Assembly: GCA_937901745.1 (NCBI GenBank)
Contig: CALGSZ010000158.1
Coordinates: 6,360-70,359, forward strand
Source: an uncultured Chloroflexota bacterium
GTDB taxonomy: Bacteria; Chloroflexota; Chloroflexia; Thermomicrobiales; UBA6265
DNA length: 64,000 nt
Direction of reading: 5' to 3'
Made by a program: the position numbers and the translations under genes. Positions 49,393-58,425 of this stretch are shown here, one piece after another (position 1 is the first letter of the stretch; each line of letters starts with the position of its first letter). Under the pieces are notes generated by a model, which saw only the letters and a program-made list of their open reading frames with translations, was not told the origin of the DNA and ran no database searches.

Positions 49393-50904
49393 GTGGCGCC
49401 GCCGCGTGGCGCCATCGAGCAACGTGAGATGACCGTGCCCTCCACCGTACCCGCCACTCACTCCCCAGAACGATCCTCCCGCCTGCCGCGCGTGGATTGG
49501 CGCGGCGAGCTAGTGGTTGCCGCGCTGGCGACGGCTGAGTCGGCGGCGCTCTGGATGGTGCTCGATCTCGTCGCGCGGGCGGGCGATGCCCCCGGCGTCC
49601 CGGGTTGGGCGATCGGGTTGCTGGTGGTGGCGGCGGCGCTTCTGCCGCGCTGGCTCGAAGCGGCGGGGTTGTGGGACCGGGGATACGCGGCGGGGACCGT
49701 GCTGGCCATCGCCGTGACGACGCTCGTCGCGATCAAGGCTGCCTGCTTCCCGCAAATGTCTTGGCTCGACGCGGACTGGATGCGTGACACCTTCGCCGCC
49801 TTGGGTTGGCAACCGTCCAGCGCGGAGGTGTCAGTCTGGCTGATCGTCGTCGTGTCGGCGTACGCGTGGTGGCGTGGACGGACACGCGCCGAGCCGGGGC
49901 CGGAGACGGCGCTGACGATGTTGCGGGTCGGGACCGCCGTTGTGCTCGTCGGGGCGCTGGCGCATGCCGTCGCGGCCGGGAGGGCGACGACGCTCGGTGA
50001 GAGCGCCGCGGTGCTGGTTTTCTTCGCCAGCGCGCTCGGCGCACTTGCCGTAGCCCGACTTCGGCCGGACGGCACGCGCAGCGGCCAGGCATTGGGGCCG
50101 CGCTGGCTCGGCGCTCAACTTGTGCCGGTTATCGCGGTGATCATAGCGGCGGTCGGCGTCGCGGCGATCCTCTCGCCCGGAATCATTGATGCCGTGCTGT
50201 GGCTCCTCGCGCCGGCCGTTTGGGCGCTGTCCGTCATCTTCCGCCTGTTCGTCGTGGTGGTGGCGATCATCGCGTTCATCATTGTCTCACCGATCCTTTG
50301 GCTCCTCTCTCGGACCTCGTTCGAGCCGGGAGGGATTCGCTGGCGCAACTCTCTAGGCGATCCGGGGGCGTGGGTGCAGCAGACGGCGGAGCGCGCGGCC
50401 GAGCTACCGCCGGCGATTCGATACGTGGCGGCCGCGGCGATTCTGCTGATCCTCTTCAGTGGGGCGGCGCGGCTCGTACTGCGACGCCGGCGGCCGGCTC
50501 AGTCCGGGGCGGAGGAGGAGCGAGTCTCGGTCCGGGATGAGCGAGGTTTGGTCGCGCTCGCGCTCGATCTTCTACGGCGGGCTCGCCAGTCGCGGTCGAG
50601 CGTGGCCGATCCACTCGCCGGGCTGCGCGGCGATCCACGTTGGCGGTACACCGTCGCTATCCGCGAGGCCTACGCCGCGTTTCTGCGCTGGAGCCAGTCG
50701 CTGGGCGTTCCCCGACCGCCCGGCCGAACGCCGAGTGAGCATGCGGACCGCCTCGCCGAACGTCTCCAGCGAGAGGACGCGCGTTCGGCCCTCGACGCCC
50801 TGACCGCGGGCTATAACCGGGCGCGTTACGGCGCGGCGCCCGCTTCGGCGAAAGACGCCAACCAAGTGCTGTCCGCGTGGGCGCGGTTGCGGCAGGGAGA
50901 GTGA
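49393..50904 (+). CDS. Multi-pass membrane protein with C-terminal DUF4129
   Basis: 503 residues with about seven to eight predicted helices between residues 37 and 360 and a cytoplasmic C-terminal DUF4129 region (YTVAIREAYAAFLRWSQSLG...RTPSEHADRLAERL). Related operons often have a TgpA-type transglutaminase fused to DUF4129; here no transglutaminase Cys/His/Asp triad is visible. The start is GTG 49393, or ATG 49429 with a shorter leader. It follows the DUF58 gene by five bases, and HemW begins three bases after its stop. Confidence 0.82.
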   Translation: MAPPRGAIEQREMTVPSTVPATHSPERSSRLPRVDWRGELVVAALATAESAALWMVLDLVARAGDAPGVPGWAIGLLVVAAALLPRWLEAAGLWDRGYAAGTVLAIAVTTLVAIKAACFPQMSWLDADWMRDTFAALGWQPSSAEVSVWLIVVVSAYAWWRGRTRAEPGPETALTMLRVGTAVVLVGALAHAVAAGRATTLGESAAVLVFFASALGALAVARLRPDGTRSGQALGPRWLGAQLVPVIAVIIAAVGVAAILSPGIIDAVLWLLAPAVWALSVIFRLFVVVVAIIAFIIVSPILWLLSRTSFEPGGIRWRNSLGDPGAWVQQTAERAAELPPAIRYVAAAAILLILFSGAARLVLRRRRPAQSGAEEERVSVRDERGLVALALDLLRRARQSRSSVADPLAGLRGDPRWRYTVAIREAYAAFLRWSQSLGVPRPPGRTPSEHADRLAERLQREDARSALDALTAGYNRARYGAAPASAKDANQVLSAWARLRQGE

Positions 50905-50907
50905 GAG

Positions 50908-52095
50908 ATGGCTCCATCGCCGCCAGACGCGCCGCTCGGCCTGTATATCCACATTCCCTTCTGCGCGCACATCTGCCCGTATTGCGACTTCAACACCTAC
51001 GCGGGGCAGGAGTCGCTCATCCCCCGGTATGTCGCTGCCGTGGAGCGCGATATCGAGCGGCAAGGAACGGAGCTAGGAGGGCGAGCGGCCGCGACCATCT
51101 TCTTCGGGGGCGGCACGCCGTCGCTGCTGCCGCCGGAAGCGATCACGCGGCTCGTGCGGGCGTGTCGCGCGGCGTTCGACCTGAGCCCAGACGCCGAGAT
51201 CACGCTGGAAGCAAACCCGAACAGCCTGGATCAAGCTTACCTGGCTGGACTGCGAGAGGCGGGCGTCAACCGGCTGAGCATCGGCGTGCAGACGTTGCAC
51301 CGGCGCGGGTTGCGCGTACTTGGCCGGATGCACGAGGCAGCCGACGCCGAAGCGGCATTCCGCGCGGCTCGGCAGGCGGGGTTCGACAATGTCAGCCTCG
51401 ATCTCATCTTCGGCTGGCCGGGGCAGACGCTGGCCGGGTGGGAAGAGGATCTCGAGCGAGTCCTCGCCTGGGAGCCGGATCACCTCTCGCTCTACAGCCT
51501 GATCATCGAGCCTGGGACGCCGATGGCCGACGCGGTCTCACGCGGTATCCTGCATCCGGCGACCGACGACGAAGCGGCTGACATGTACGAGGCCGCGATC
51601 GCGATGCTAGAGCGGGCTGGTTGGGTGCACTACGAGGTTGCCAATTGGGCGCGGCGATCGCCGGCGGATGTGACTTCGGGATCGTTGCCGGAGCGAGCCT
51701 CCCGCCACAACGTCATCTACTGGCGGAACGGCGAGTACGCCGCGTTCGGCGCTGGCGCGCACGCGCGGATCGGCGACCGGCGGATGATGAGCCACCTCCT
51801 GCCTGCCAGGTACATCGAGGCGATCGAGACCGAGCAATCGCCCATCTCGAACGAAGAGCGCCTGACGCCGGAGATCGCGATGGGTGAGACGATGATGCTC
51901 GGTCTGCGCCTGCTATGTGAAGGCGTGGACGATTCCGCCTTTCGGGTACGGCACGGCGTCGGATTGTTAGAGCGGTTCGGCTCGACAATCGCCGAGCTAG
52001 AACGACTCGGCCTGCTGCAGCGCGAGGATGGGCGCGTACGGCTGACGCATCGTGGCCTGATGGTCGCGAACGATGTCTGCGCCCGGTTCCTCTAG
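50908..52095 (+). CDS. hemW: HemW-type radical SAM heme chaperone
   Basis: 395 residues. The radical SAM cluster motif is C19-x3-C23-x2-C26 (FCAHICPYCDF), preceded by GLYIHIPFC and followed by FFGGGTPSLL. RLSIGVQTL and DLIFGWPGQT are conserved HemN/HemW elements. The short N-terminus and lack of the HemN-specific extra domain support HemW, which delivers heme, rather than the oxygen-independent coproporphyrinogen oxidase. It follows the DUF4129 gene with a three-base gap and probably shares its transcript. Confidence 0.9.
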   Translation: MAPSPPDAPLGLYIHIPFCAHICPYCDFNTYAGQESLIPRYVAAVERDIERQGTELGGRAAATIFFGGGTPSLLPPEAITRLVRACRAAFDLSPDAEITLEANPNSLDQAYLAGLREAGVNRLSIGVQTLHRRGLRVLGRMHEAADAEAAFRAARQAGFDNVSLDLIFGWPGQTLAGWEEDLERVLAWEPDHLSLYSLIIEPGTPMADAVSRGILHPATDDEAADMYEAAIAMLERAGWVHYEVANWARRSPADVTSGSLPERASRHNVIYWRNGEYAAFGAGAHARIGDRRMMSHLLPARYIEAIETEQSPISNEERLTPEIAMGETMMLGLRLLCEGVDDSAFRVRHGVGLLERFGSTIAELERLGLLQREDGRVRLTHRGLMVANDVCARFL

Positions 52096-52516
52096 TCGCC
52101 TGACTGGCAGGCCGATTCCGTCCCACCTCCCCTCAACGGACGCCCCTTCTTACGCTTCGGGAAATATTCGGTAGAATTTCCGTCACGTGGCGGGAAGCTT
52201 CGATCTACCATCGTCCTTGGCTTGTTCCCCTCAATCGGCTAGTTGCTATACGGCGCGTGGCGGCGATGCCACGTACGATGGGCGCGGAACAAGGCGAGTG
52301 TGAGAGCGCCAGGACGGCCCATGTGCGGGGAGCGAAGGACTGACCTGGGGCGCTTGCCGAGCGCGGCGTTGCCCTGCTGGCGGGCATGAAGCTGCCGCGC
52401 GGCACCTGTCGAAAACGCGGTCGTACATCGGGAATAGACGACAAGGGGCAGTGTCCGGAGGACCGCTCCTGGATGCTCCGCTGACCGCTTCGCTCGATTC
52501 GGGAAGGAGGCTGCCG
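52096..52516. other. Noncoding stretch before the helicase gene
   Basis: 421 bases between hemW and the RelE-helicase gene. An AT-rich patch at 52161-52182 contains GGAAAT...ATTTCC as an imperfect palindrome and a TAGAAT box (52173-52178), which may be a promoter with a weak -35. Small antisense frames in the region have no ribosome site or motif. No antitoxin-like gene is seen. Confidence 0.4.
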
Positions 52517-54685
52517 ATGAGCTTTAGCGCCGACGCCGTCCTTGCATCACAGACGTTCATCAGGCAGTTCAAAGGCCTGCCTCAGGACCACCGGTCGAGT
52601 ATTTGGAAATGTCTCTGGGAGCTTCGCAAGAACCCGTTCCCCGATGGCCGGACTAAGGTCAAGTTGAAGCAGTGGAAGCATGACTTGTGGCGCGTTCGAT
52701 GTGGCCCGTACCGCATCGTCTACCGGTTCGACGCCAATGGCGTGCACGTCATCGCGGTGGATCGCCGGAAGGATATCTATAAGTGGGACCTCGATTGCCT
52801 CGCGCAGCGCAGCGATTGGTGGGGGCTGCCGCTGTCGATAGCGATTGCTGGCGCGGAGCTCGAGCATGAAGACGACGAGGCGGCGTATGTGCCAGCCGGC
52901 GCCGTGCCTGGCGAGGACGGGGCACCGGAGACGCGGCATGACGAAGCTGTCGCGATCGACGATATCCTCCCGCGACGGTTGGATGAGGCGTTCCTGCGCC
53001 AGCTTGGCGTGCCGCAGCGAGACATCCCGATCCTCGCCGCGTGCCGGACGCTTGATGACCTGATCGACGCGAAGGTGCCAGAGCCGATCCGGCTACTAGT
53101 CTTCGACAATGTGGTGAAGCCGGACTATGACGACGTCGCTGATGGGCCGCGGCTCATCGCGCCGCTCGACGACCTGCGTCGCTACGCGGAGGGAGAGCTC
53201 GTCACGTTCCTGCTGAAGCTCGACAGCGAGCAGCAGCGATTCGTGGAGTGGCGGATCGGGACTGGGCCGGCGTTGCTCAAGGGCGGTCCGGGCACCGGCA
53301 AGACGGTGATTGCGCTCTACCGGACGCGGGAGGTGCTGCGGCAGCTGCGGGCGCGGGGGATCGAGCGGCCGCGCATCTTGGTGACGACCTACACCAATTC
53401 GCTCGTCAACGCCGCGCATGAGATGCTGCGGGCGCTCCTCCGGGAAGATGCCGATCTCGTCACGGTGCGCACAGTGGATAGCCTGGTCGCGGAGATTCTG
53501 AGAGGCGTCGGCGAGTCGGGGCGGAGCTCTGACGACGGCATCGTGCGCGACCAGGTAAACAAGGCGCTACAGCAGCTCGAGAATGGCTCCGCGGAGGACC
53601 GGATGCTTGCTCGGTCGATCGCGCACCTTCCTCTGGATTACCTCTGCGAGGAGATCGAGCGGGTCATCATCGGCCGTGAGCTGGATACGCTGGAGTCGTT
53701 CCTGGTGGAGGAGCGCCGGGGCCGGCGCGTGCGGCTCACGTCGCAACAGCGGCGGGCGATCTGGCGAGTCATGGAGGTTCGGCGAGAGCTGATGCGCCGC
53801 CGGAACCATGCGCCGACCTTCGCGGAGAACCGGCGCCGGGCGGCGGATCTGGTGCGGTCGGGACGAGGGCCCGAGGCGTACGACGCGGTGATCATTGACG
53901 AGGCGCAGGATTTGGATCCGGTCGCAATCCGGATGCTCGTCGCGCTTTGCAAGCCGTCGGGCGACTTGCTGATCACGGCGGATGGCAACCAATCCATCTA
54001 TGGCGCCGGGTTCAGCTGGCGGCGAGTCCACGAGGATTTGCGATTCCGGGGCAAGACGGGCGTGCTGCGCAAGAATTACCGGTCCACGAAGGAGATCGTG
54101 GTGGCGGTCACGAGCTATTTGCGCGGCGCGGAAGCGGACAACGAGACGATCGCGGAGCTCAACGCGGTGCGGAGAGGACCGCACCCGGTGCTGCGGCGGC
54201 TGGGCCCCTCGGCGGCGGAGGCGGACGAGCTCGCGAGGTGGCTGCGGGAAGCGGCGAAACGCCAGCGAGTTGGGCTGGGTTGCCTGGCGGTGCTGGCGCC
54301 GACCAATCAGATCGGCCACGCGATCGCTCAGCAATTGTCTGACCGAGGCGTCACGGCGCGGTTCATGTCGAGCGACCAGGTGCAGCTCGAGAACGGCGAG
54401 GCGAAGGTGCTGACGTTCCACGCGGCTAAGGGGTTGGAGTTCCCGGTCGTCGCCGTGGCGGGGCTCTATCCGAATATTGGCTTCCTGGCCAGGCAGTCGG
54501 AGAACCCGGAGCACGAGGAAGAGAAGCTGCAGCTCAAGCGACGCGTGCTCTATGTGGCGATGGGCCGGGCGATGCGCGAGCTGTGCGTCTTCGCGCCGGC
54601 GAATTGCTCGTCGCCTCTCCTGCAAGGCTTCAACGAACAATACTGGCTGGTGCCCGAGGTGGCCGGGGAGAGATCCGCGGCGTAG
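52517..54685 (+). CDS. RelE-like domain fused to UvrD/Rep-family helicase
   Basis: 722 residues. Residues 9-92 match the RelE/ParE toxin fold: TFIRQFKGLPQDHRSSIWKCL, a KLKQW...DLWRVRCGPYRIVYRF core and VHVIAVDRRKDIYK. From about 225 it is an SF1 helicase: Walker A GGPGTGKT (256-263), motif Ia VTTYTNSLV, motif II DEAQD (461-465), motif III GNQSIYG, motif IV LRKNYRSTKEI, motif V VLTFHAAKGLEF, and motif VI YVAMGRAM, with Gly where most UvrD proteins have Thr. ATG 52517 follows a perfect GGAAGGAGG. No antitoxin gene is adjacent. It may unwind nucleic acid targeted by the RelE-like part, which may act on ribosome-bound mRNA or merely bind. That coupling is inference. Confidence 0.9.
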   Translation: MSFSADAVLASQTFIRQFKGLPQDHRSSIWKCLWELRKNPFPDGRTKVKLKQWKHDLWRVRCGPYRIVYRFDANGVHVIAVDRRKDIYKWDLDCLAQRSDWWGLPLSIAIAGAELEHEDDEAAYVPAGAVPGEDGAPETRHDEAVAIDDILPRRLDEAFLRQLGVPQRDIPILAACRTLDDLIDAKVPEPIRLLVFDNVVKPDYDDVADGPRLIAPLDDLRRYAEGELVTFLLKLDSEQQRFVEWRIGTGPALLKGGPGTGKTVIALYRTREVLRQLRARGIERPRILVTTYTNSLVNAAHEMLRALLREDADLVTVRTVDSLVAEILRGVGESGRSSDDGIVRDQVNKALQQLENGSAEDRMLARSIAHLPLDYLCEEIERVIIGRELDTLESFLVEERRGRRVRLTSQQRRAIWRVMEVRRELMRRRNHAPTFAENRRRAADLVRSGRGPEAYDAVIIDEAQDLDPVAIRMLVALCKPSGDLLITADGNQSIYGAGFSWRRVHEDLRFRGKTGVLRKNYRSTKEIVVAVTSYLRGAEADNETIAELNAVRRGPHPVLRRLGPSAAEADELARWLREAAKRQRVGLGCLAVLAPTNQIGHAIAQQLSDRGVTARFMSSDQVQLENGEAKVLTFHAAKGLEFPVVAVAGLYPNIGFLARQSENPEHEEEKLQLKRRVLYVAMGRAMRELCVFAPANCSSPLLQGFNEQYWLVPEVAGERSAA

Positions 54686-54692
54686 GGGGCGC

Positions 54693-55901
54693 TCACGCGT
54701 TCTCGGTGACTGGGACCACGGGCGTGCTGGCCCTGGCGCGGAGCCGGGTCGCGCGGCGCTGGGCGAGCAGGAGAGCGGGCACGAGTAGAACCGCCAGCAC
54801 AGTGCCCGCGTCGAGCGGCAGGCTTTCGCGCTGCGCGTAGAGCGGGCCGGCGACGACCGGCCCGAGGGCGAAGGCGAGCCCACCCGCCATTTCCCCAAGC
54901 GCAAACGCTCGCGCCCGGTGCGCGGCCGGGGCCAGATCCCCAAGCGCGGCGGCGAGCAGTGCCCAGGACGAGAAGAGCCCGCCGCGGAAGAGGAAGGCGA
55001 CGATCACCAGGACGATTGCCCCGGTGGAGCGGAAGAGGACGAAGCCGACCGCCGTCAGGCCGACGACGATCGCGACCGCGATGAAGGGCGCACGCTCCAG
55101 CCGCGGCACGCGCGCCACCGCCAGGCCCATCGCGGCGGAGCCGATCGCGCCTGCCGAACTGAGCGACGCGATGGTCGCGGGAGCCATCCCGCGCACATCC
55201 TCCAGGAACACTGGCACGAACGAAGCGCCGAGGGAAAGGGCGAAGACGGCGCTCGGCAGAAATGTGAGGACCAGCCGCACGGCCGGGTCGCTGGCAGCGG
55301 CGCGGTAACTGGATGGCTTCTCGCCTTCCTTGGTAGGCGCGATCTTCGGCTCTTTGACCCGCGAGAAGAACAAGATCGAGATGATGGTGCAGACGGCGGC
55401 GAGGATGAACGCCGCCCGCATGCCCCAGAGGCTGACCAGCGCCCCAGAGATCAGCGGCGCGATGATGAGGGCGATCGAGGGGCCGACTGAGAAGACCAGC
55501 GCGAAGGAGCGCACGCGTTGCTCGCCGCCCAGACCGGCGACGAGGGATTGCGCCAGCGGGAAGACGATCTCCCCAACAGCGGTGGCGAGGACCATCACGA
55601 TCAAGTGGGTCCAATGGGTGGCGAGGGCGGCGGTGACCAGTCCGGCCGCGGAGATCGAGCGACCGAGCAGGATCGCGCGGCGGTAGCCGAGACGTTCGGC
55701 GATGGTGGCTGATGGGATGAGAACGCCGAGGCGCAGGAAGCCGCTAGCGCCGACCAGCAGGCCAACGACGGCGACCGGCGCGCCCAGCCGCTCGATCCAG
55801 AGTGGCCAGATGCTCAAGTAGGAGCCGAACGTGGCCTCCAGGAACGTGACGGCCCAGAAGATCGTGGCGATCGGTTTCGGAATCCCAAGCCCAAGCCGCA
55901 T
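54693..55901 (-). CDS. MFS transporter
   Basis: 402 residues with about 12 predicted helices in two halves separated by a charged loop (RVKEPKIAPTKEGEKPSSYR, near 187-206). The loop 2-3 motif is degenerate (IAERLGYRRAILLGR). No substrate-specific motif is recognised; drug or metabolite efflux is the usual role. It converges on the helicase gene with seven bases between stops. ATG 55901 follows GTGAGGG. Confidence 0.88.
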   Translation of the reverse strand: MRLGLGIPKPIATIFWAVTFLEATFGSYLSIWPLWIERLGAPVAVVGLLVGASGFLRLGVLIPSATIAERLGYRRAILLGRSISAAGLVTAALATHWTHLIVMVLATAVGEIVFPLAQSLVAGLGGEQRVRSFALVFSVGPSIALIIAPLISGALVSLWGMRAAFILAAVCTIISILFFSRVKEPKIAPTKEGEKPSSYRAAASDPAVRLVLTFLPSAVFALSLGASFVPVFLEDVRGMAPATIASLSSAGAIGSAAMGLAVARVPRLERAPFIAVAIVVGLTAVGFVLFRSTGAIVLVIVAFLFRGGLFSSWALLAAALGDLAPAAHRARAFALGEMAGGLAFALGPVVAGPLYAQRESLPLDAGTVLAVLLVPALLLAQRRATRLRARASTPVVPVTENA

Positions 55902-56043
55902 GATACCCTCACCCGGCGGGAGTGTAGAGGAGTTGAGATTCCGGCGCGAGGGTGTCGAAACCTACGGTATGATGCGGCCGCAGGCATGAAGCGCTCGCAG
56001 TCGAGCGTGTGTTGGTAGTCGAATGAGCACACGGGGAGGAGCG

Positions 56044-56850
56044 ATGTTTCGTCCGGACTTACTCGCTGGCAAAGTCGCGGTCGTAACCGGTGCGGGGACG
56101 GGAATCGGCGTTGGAATCGGTGAATGGCTGGCAAGGGCGGGCGCGGCGGTGGCCGCCGGCTACTACGCCAGCGGCTCCGGCGCCGATGCGCTCGCGGCCA
56201 GGATCCGAATGGGAGGAGGCCGGGCGTTCTCGCATCCTTGCGATGTGCGCGACCAGGCGAGTGTGGAGGCGTTCTTTGACCGGGTGATCGAGCAGTTCGG
56301 CCGCGTCGACTTCCTTATCAACAATTCCGGGATCACCGAGCCCAAGCCGCTGCTCGAAATGACGCAAGAGGATTGGGACCGGACGCTGAACATCAATCTG
56401 CGCGGCGCCTTCTTCTGCACGCAGCGCGCGGCCAAGGAGATGATCCGGCAGGGGAGCGGCGGGCGGATCATCAATCTCAGTTCGGTGCACGGGTTCTCCT
56501 CCATGCCGGACCACGCGCACTATGAGGCGAGCAAGGGTGGTATCAATCTCTTCACCAAGGCATGCGCCATCGAGCTGGCGCCGTACAACATCCAGGTCAA
56601 TGCGATCGCGCCGGGAGCGATCGAGGTCGAACGCTATTTCCGGAACCCGAACTACAATCGCCGCAGCCTCGAGGTGACGATTCCGGCGGGCCGCGTGGGC
56701 AGTCCGGACGATATTGGCCCGCTGGCGGTGTTCCTCTGCTCCGAGGGCGCGAGCTACATCACGGGGCAGATCATCTGGGTTGACGGCGGACTCATCAGCT
56801 ATATGGGACTCGGGCAGCCGGAGCCGAGGAAGATCGAGCAGCAGGGCTAA
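56044..56850 (+). CDS. SDR family oxidoreductase
   Basis: 268 residues. NAD(P) site TGAGTGIG (near 16-23), NNSG near 93, catalytic Ser in NLSSVHGF and YxxxK as YEASK near 160. The C-terminal ITGQIIWVDGGLISYMG is typical of glucose/3-ketoacyl reductase-type SDRs. ATG 56044 follows GGGGAGGAG. The next gene is an M81 protein 75 bases downstream in the same orientation, so they may form a catabolic pair. Confidence 0.91.
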   Translation: MFRPDLLAGKVAVVTGAGTGIGVGIGEWLARAGAAVAAGYYASGSGADALAARIRMGGGRAFSHPCDVRDQASVEAFFDRVIEQFGRVDFLINNSGITEPKPLLEMTQEDWDRTLNINLRGAFFCTQRAAKEMIRQGSGGRIINLSSVHGFSSMPDHAHYEASKGGINLFTKACAIELAPYNIQVNAIAPGAIEVERYFRNPNYNRRSLEVTIPAGRVGSPDDIGPLAVFLCSEGASYITGQIIWVDGGLISYMGLGQPEPRKIEQQG

Positions 56851-56925
56851 GGGAAGGCTAAGGGGCGAGCGGGAGGCGAGATCCAACGCTCGCCCCTTAG
56901 CCTTCGCTGCCCTCCGGAGGCGCGC

Positions 56926-58425
56926 ATGCGAATCGCTATCGGCGAGTTTTCCCACGAGACGAATACGCTGTGCGCGGGCCTGACAGAGCTCGCGCACTTC
57001 AAGGCTCGGGAATGGTCGGAGGGCGAGGCTCTGCTGCAAGCGCACACGGGAGTGCGCGACCCGCTGGGCGGGATGATCGCGGCGGCCGAGCGGCTCGGCG
57101 TCGAAGTCGTGCCGACGCTGGCGACCTCGACCGAGCCGTCGGGAACGATCGCGCTGGCGACCTACCAGGCGATCCGGGACGCGCTCTTTGCCGCGATCCG
57201 CGCCGCCGGTCCGATCGATGCGCTCTGCCTCTCGCTCCATGGCGCTGGCACCGTCGAGGGGATGGATGACCTCGAAGGGACGCTGCTGACGGAGCTGCGG
57301 GAGGCGTTCGGGCGCGACCTACCAGTGGTCGTCACGCTCGATCTGCACGGGCATACGACGCCGGCGATGCTCGAGGGCGCCAATGCGCTCCTCTATTGCC
57401 ACGAGTACCCGCATATCGACGGCTACGAGCGCGGTCTCGAGGCGCTGGAACTGGCGGTGAAGATCGTGCGCGGGGAGGCGCGGCCGGTGATGTGGTTGGA
57501 GCGGCTGCCGGTGATGATCCCACCCTCGACGACCCGGCATGGTCCGGCGCGGGCGGTGAACGAACGGTGCTTCGCCTGGGAAGCGCGGCCGGGGATGATC
57601 GATTGCGCCTTCGTCCATGGCTTCCCGCACACCGATGTGACCATCACTGGCGCCGCCGCGCTGGCGACCGCCGATGGCGATTTGGAGCTGGCGCGGGAGG
57701 CGGCGCGGGACGTGGCTTCGTTCATCTGGCAGACGCGCGAGCAGTTCCTCGATCGGCTCCCTGGCGCGGAGGAGGCGGTGCGCCTGGCGCTGGCGGAGGA
57801 TCGAGAGCCGGTCATCATCGCGGAGGTGTCGGACAATCCCGGCGGCGGTTCTCCTGGCGACGGCACGCATCTCCTGCGGGCGCTGCTGGCGGCGAACGAG
57901 CCACGGACCTGCTTCGGCTTCATCTACGATCCAGAGACCGCGGCGCAGGCGCATGCCGCCGGAACGGGGAAGACGATCGAGGTCCGGCTGGGCGCTAAGA
58001 CGGATCGCCTGCACGGGGAACCGATCGAGGCGACCGCCTACGTGAAGTGCCTGACCGACGGGCAGTTCCGCTACACGACCCCTATGGGCGCCGGGACGTT
58101 GGTCAATCTCGGCCCGATGGCTCGGCTGGTGATCGGGAACGTCGACGTGCTCGTCTCGTCGGTCCGGACGCAGACGTTCGACGCCGAGGTCTTCCTGCTG
58201 CACGGCATTGACGTCACGCGGTACCGGATCGTCGGGCTCAAGTCGCAGCAGCATTTCCGGGCGGGATTTGAGGGGATCGCCGGGACGATCATCCGCAGCG
58301 ATCCCCCAGGGATTACGACGAGCAATCTCGCGGCGCTGCCGTTCCAGCGCGTGCCCCGCCCGATCTGGCCGCTGGACGAGATCAACGAGTGGGAGGCCAG
58401 CCAGACGGCACCGGCTCGGCCTTGA
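56926..58425 (+). CDS. M81 (MlrC, microcystinase C-like) family protein
   Basis: 499 residues. The N-terminus MRIAIGEFSHETNTLC is the family hallmark, with SLHGAGTVEGMDDLEG, VVTLDLHGHTT and DNPGGGSPGDGTHLLRALL (metal-binding Asp-Asn and Gly-rich loop). Founding members degrade linearised microcystin, but most homologues act on unknown small amides or peptides. ATG 56926 follows GGAGG. Its 3' end overlaps the convergent amidohydrolase gene by 44 bases. Confidence 0.9.
   Translation: MRIAIGEFSHETNTLCAGLTELAHFKAREWSEGEALLQAHTGVRDPLGGMIAAAERLGVEVVPTLATSTEPSGTIALATYQAIRDALFAAIRAAGPIDALCLSLHGAGTVEGMDDLEGTLLTELREAFGRDLPVVVTLDLHGHTTPAMLEGANALLYCHEYPHIDGYERGLEALELAVKIVRGEARPVMWLERLPVMIPPSTTRHGPARAVNERCFAWEARPGMIDCAFVHGFPHTDVTITGAAALATADGDLELAREAARDVASFIWQTREQFLDRLPGAEEAVRLALAEDREPVIIAEVSDNPGGGSPGDGTHLLRALLAANEPRTCFGFIYDPETAAQAHAAGTGKTIEVRLGAKTDRLHGEPIEATAYVKCLTDGQFRYTTPMGAGTLVNLGPMARLVIGNVDVLVSSVRTQTFDAEVFLLHGIDVTRYRIVGLKSQQHFRAGFEGIAGTIIRSDPPGITTSNLAALPFQRVPRPIWPLDEINEWEASQTAPARP

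Noticed and set aside
52096..52516. An antitoxin gene upstream of the RelE-helicase
   Set aside because: No frame with a ribosome site and a RelB/DinJ-like or HTH pattern is seen in the 421-base gap.
53567..54943. A 458-codon minus-strand frame
   Set aside because: Shadow of the helicase, running from its middle into the MFS gene; Arg-rich and without motifs.
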